Program-made: the position numbers and the translations under genes
Notes under the pieces: generated by a model
Database searches by the model: none
What the model saw: the letters and a program-made list of their open reading frames with translations, nothing else
Told to the model about the DNA's origin: nothing
Source of the DNA: Paenibacillus lignilyticus
GTDB taxonomy: Bacteria; Bacillota; Bacilli; Paenibacillales; Paenibacillaceae
DNA length: 64,000 nucleotides
Reading direction: 5' to 3'
Assembly: GCF_017942085.1 (NCBI RefSeq)
Contig: NZ_JAGKSP010000003.1
Coordinates: forward strand, 372,001-436,000
In this document: positions 61,725 to 64,000 of the stretch, one piece after another
How positions within the stretch are numbered: the stretch's first letter is position 1
How the letters are laid out: each line of letters begins with the position of its first letter

Positions 61725-61786
61725 CGCCGCCACCTCCCAAACCTTACATGCAGGTATCACGAAAGGAAACACCAACGATTTTTAAA

Positions 61787-61803
61787 TGTCATGTTACATA
61801 ACA
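61787..61803. promoter_or_regulatory. GlnR/TnrA-type operator, start-proximal, pucA
   Basis: TGTCATGTTACATAACA, exact TGTNA-N7-TNACA. It lies over the predicted start point, from just before it to about +9, next to the -10 TAATAT. Confidence 0.65.
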
Positions 61804-61831
61804 TATTATGATGCTCTATGAAAATATTCAA
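61803..61831 (-). promoter_or_regulatory. predicted pucA promoter
   Basis: Minus strand TTGAAT (61831-61826), 17-nt spacer, TAATAT (61808-61803); start near 61796. Confidence 0.5.
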
Positions 61832-61839
61832 GAGCATAA

Positions 61840-61856
61840 TGTAATGTTAATTTACA
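61840..61856. promoter_or_regulatory. GlnR/TnrA-type operator, upstream, pucA
   Basis: TGTAATGTTAATTTACA, exact TGTNA-N7-TNACA. Its centre is about 52 nt upstream of the predicted start near 61796, the activating position. Confidence 0.65.
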
Positions 61857-61866
61857 TATTGTATGC

Positions 61867-61915
61867 CAAAAAAACCTTCTCGCTGCACGTCCCAGACGTT
61901 GCGGCAAGAAGGTTT
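61867..61915 (-). terminator. intrinsic terminator of the Gln-rich gene
   Basis: Minus strand AAAACCTTCTTGCCGC, loop, GCAGCGAGAAGGTT then T7. Confidence 0.8.
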
Positions 61916-61934
61916 TATAGGGCTTATTCGATTG

Positions 61935-62288
61935 TCATTGCATGTAATTGTTCGATGGATAGGATGTTGTCGAGTTCGACTGCGAGGCAAGCGAGCTCTT
62001 CACTTGCGCCATCGCCTGCTGGATTTTCTGCTGAATGAGCTGAATTTGACGTTTCTGCGCATCCATTTGCATTTGCAGCTGATTCTCGGCAAGCTTCAGC
62101 TCGCGCTCAATATTGTACAACTCTTGAACGACCTGTTGAACCTGCTGTGATTTCGGGTCCAGCCCCGCGTTGCGCAGCGCCTGCTGCGCCTGAAGCTGCT
62201 CTTGCTGCTGTCTTTGCTTGATCTGCTCTTGGAACTGCTCGTAGCTAAGCTGTTGACTGTTTAGGTTCGATTGACCTTGCATCTCCAT
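61935..62288 (-). CDS. Gln-rich coiled-coil protein, 117 aa
   Basis: MEMQGQSNLNSQQLSYEQFQ opens a sequence with about 30 Gln residues; a continuous helix from residue 18 to 95 (EQIKQRQQQEQLQAQQAL; LYNIERELKLAENQLQMQMD) would form a long coiled coil. The tail is Ser/Asn/Tyr-rich. There is no signal peptide or membrane segment. A strong AGGAGG precedes the ATG and a terminator follows. I know no family for it. Its neighbours are the DUF4129 gene upstream and the pucA promoter downstream. Confidence 0.7.
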   Translation of the reverse strand: MEMQGQSNLNSQQLSYEQFQEQIKQRQQQEQLQAQQALRNAGLDPKSQQVQQVVQELYNIERELKLAENQLQMQMDAQKRQIQLIQQKIQQAMAQVKSSLASQSNSTTSYPSNNYMQ

Positions 62289-62366
62289 AATGAGCCTCCT
62301 ATTGCGGTTTCCTAATTCCGCTATAGATTGCCCCTACCAAGAGCTGATTATGTCATTTCGTACCAA

Positions 62367-63683
62367 TCAGCGCTTCACTCCTCCGTCACGGGCGATGAGC
62401 TCCTCCAACAACTCATTGGAAATGGGTTGTTTGCCGTAGCGCACCCGTTGATAAGCCGCAAGGAGCGGATTCGTTTCAACAGCACCGATACCTTTGCTCA
62501 GCGACTGCACATCTGCATTGATTTCATTCGGCGTCAGATGCGGCTTAAATGAATACCCCTTCTTCACGAAGCTGCCCACCCAGCGGCGATATAAGTACCG
62601 AACACGCGCTTCGTTATCCGCAAGATCCTTCCACTTGAGCTTCTGCTCTTTGGCACGATTACGCCATGAAGTGAACCGGTTGCCGGTACTTCGTATCCGT
62701 TCGACTTCATCGACATAACCGCTGGTCGTCCGAGCAGCATCCCTGCGGAACAGCTGTGCAAGTTTACTGCGAAGCTGTTTCAACCACTCTGGCAGCTCTT
62801 TCAGCTTGCGAAGGAGCAGCCAGAGTACGAATCCAACCATTATCGCCGCGATACCGTACAGGATAATCTCAACCCACAGCGGCAGCCCCTTCGATGCACC
62901 GTCGATCGGCGGCATTTCAGGCAACTGCTGCGTCTCTGCCCCGCTTGAAGGCGGAGCGGACTCTTTCCCGCTTCCGCTTAACAATCCGCCCAGCAGATCC
63001 TTGACCCCGCGTCCGAGCGCCCCGAATACAGCCTGCAGCTGATAGCTGAGTACAATCAGAACGGATACCGCTGCGGCAACGCCGACGAAGAGCCGATTAT
63101 GTCTGCGCACGGTATAGTCTACGACCGGTTTGGCATCTCCGGACAATGTTTCTCGGCTAACCGTACTGCGATTCGTCTGATAAAGCGTAATTCCGAGCGT
63201 AAGCAATCCTGCAATCAAATAGAAGGTATGGTATGCACCGAAACCATCCTTAAATTGGTACACGACCGATCCGGCAAAATAAAACGACGTCCCCATCACA
63301 TACGTTCGCGGCAGATGACGCAATAACGGATGTGTCACCGCGTAAGCCGAACCCCGAAACAGCGCGGCCGTCAAATACAGAAACGGAACTATCGCGTCAA
63401 CCGTCAAACCAAACAGGAAGAAGCAGCATGCGGCCGCTAAGATCGCAGCAAGTACGCCTCTGCCAAACGAATGCGCAAACTTCACCAGTAAATTAAGTCC
63501 GCAACCGGCCACATATCCTGCGAGCAGCAGAAGCATCATAGCAGGCAAAGGTACGCCAAATTGCGGTTTCCATACATAAACAGCGAGGTAGATCGGCATG
63601 AACAATAATAATTCGATCAAGCCTGATAAGAGTAACGAGAAGATAGCTTGAAGCACGTTCCCTTTTGCATTCGAAGCACTCAT
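62367..63683 (-). CDS. DUF4129-domain membrane protein
   Basis: 438 aa from the ATG at 63683, with GGAGG upstream, overlapping the DUF58 stop by 4 nt. Membrane helices occupy residues about 10-180, then a linker, one more helix (WVEIILYGIAAIMVGFVLWLL) and a C-terminal DUF4129 helical domain (RVRYLYRRWVGSFVKKGY; KPHLTPNEINADV). Such proteins occur with DUF58 and MoxR ATPases in a membrane-linked system of unknown function. Transglutaminase-like sequence, often fused or downstream, is not present in this gene or after it. Confidence 0.8.
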   Translation of the reverse strand: MSASNAKGNVLQAIFSLLLSGLIELLLFMPIYLAVYVWKPQFGVPLPAMMLLLLAGYVAGCGLNLLVKFAHSFGRGVLAAILAAACCFFLFGLTVDAIVPFLYLTAALFRGSAYAVTHPLLRHLPRTYVMGTSFYFAGSVVYQFKDGFGAYHTFYLIAGLLTLGITLYQTNRSTVSRETLSGDAKPVVDYTVRRHNRLFVGVAAAVSVLIVLSYQLQAVFGALGRGVKDLLGGLLSGSGKESAPPSSGAETQQLPEMPPIDGASKGLPLWVEIILYGIAAIMVGFVLWLLLRKLKELPEWLKQLRSKLAQLFRRDAARTTSGYVDEVERIRSTGNRFTSWRNRAKEQKLKWKDLADNEARVRYLYRRWVGSFVKKGYSFKPHLTPNEINADVQSLSKGIGAVETNPLLAAYQRVRYGKQPISNELLEELIARDGGVKR

Positions 63684-64000
63684 CCGGCAGCAACCTCCAC
63701 TCCCGCAATCGGCAGCCAATCTACCGAATGGCCATCCCCGCGAAGCTTCGCCATTTCCCGTTCGATAGGGTCACTCATGAAAGCTGAAATAATGACGACA
63801 TCGCAGCGTTCCTCCCACTCGGAGCTAAGCTGCTGAACCATCGCATCGAAAGGCTGTGTACGCACAATAACAAGCTTCGCGAGCTGACCGTATAAATGCG
63901 TCAAATGCTCGCTTCCGCTTCCTCGTTCTACCTTCATGACCGATTCCGGATGATCAAGCTCATGGCCGTTGCTCGCAAAGGCCGTTTCAACGCCTTGTTC
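63680..64000 (-). CDS. DUF58 domain protein, C-terminal part (partial)
   Basis: The last 106 residues of a gene running off the right edge. TAFASNGHELDHPES, HLYGQLAKLVIVRTQPFDAM and CDVVIISAFMSDPIEREMAK match the C-terminal VWA-like part of DUF58 proteins found with MoxR ATPases. It is the first visible gene of an operon with the DUF4129 gene; a MoxR-type ATPase would be expected further to the right, outside the window. Confidence 0.72.
   Translation of the reverse strand, partial: EQGVETAFASNGHELDHPESVMKVERGSGSEHLTHLYGQLAKLVIVRTQPFDAMVQQLSSEWEERCDVVIISAFMSDPIEREMAKLRGDGHSVDWLPIAGVEVAAG

Overview
The window looks like part of a chromosome from an endospore-forming Bacillota, most likely Paenibacillaceae (Paenibacillus or a close relative). 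The evidence is a gerA-type germination operon, GC content near 50%, strong AGGAGG ribosome binding sites, Rho-independent terminators with long T runs, and best-recognised relatives in Bacillus/Paenibacillus (adaA-adaB, odhAB, bdbCD, csoR-copZA, puc genes, pbuE-type adenine riboswitch). No rRNA, tRNA, CRISPR array, insertion sequence or prophage is visible. Species is not determinable from the window alone.

Layout. (1) 1-2140: guanidine catabolism operon on the minus strand (two UAAP/DUF1989 proteins, then a urea/guanidine carboxylase cut by the left edge), led by a guanidine-I riboswitch. (2) 2.2-9.9 kb: LtaS-like enzyme with a radical SAM gene, FhuF-like protein, a hairpin-repeat array, small genes, and a divergent alkylation repair locus (adaA-adaB / alkA). 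(3) 9.9-11.5 kb: a second guanidine-I riboswitch in front of an APC permease. (4) 11.5-18.1 kb: glutathione peroxidase, a zinc/HTH/deoxyribosyltransferase-like protein, the gerB-gerA-gerC operon and a NlpC/P60 protein. (5) 18.2-33 kb: dGTPase, odhAB, bdbDC, DinG-like helicase, copper resistance (copZ, copA, csoR with three operator-like boxes and a Met-rich membrane protein), a second NlpC/P60 protein, ClC channel. (6) 33-48.5 kb: metabolic and transport genes, including an adenine deaminase behind an adenine riboswitch, two decayed genes, and a lone rpmG. (7) 48.6-61.9 kb: a large purine uptake and oxidation block: BMP lipoprotein plus ABC transporter, xanthine dehydrogenase subunits, deaminase, OHCU decarboxylase, uricase, HIU hydrolase, and pucB-pucA for XDH maturation. 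(8) 61.9-64 kb: Gln-rich small protein, DUF4129 protein and a DUF58 protein cut by the right edge.

Main theme. Four exact matches to the TnrA/GlnR operator TGTNA-N7-TNACA occur in the window, and all lie in promoters of nitrogen-scavenging genes: one at about -51 of the guanidine operon, one over the -10 of the riboswitch-controlled permease, and two flanking the pucA-pucB promoter. A one-mismatch copy overlaps the -35 of the purine uptake/oxidation operon. Read together, guanidine use and purine use look like one nitrogen-limitation programme, with guanidine riboswitches adding substrate sensing. Operator sites and promoters are seen in the sequence; binding and the direction of control are inferred.
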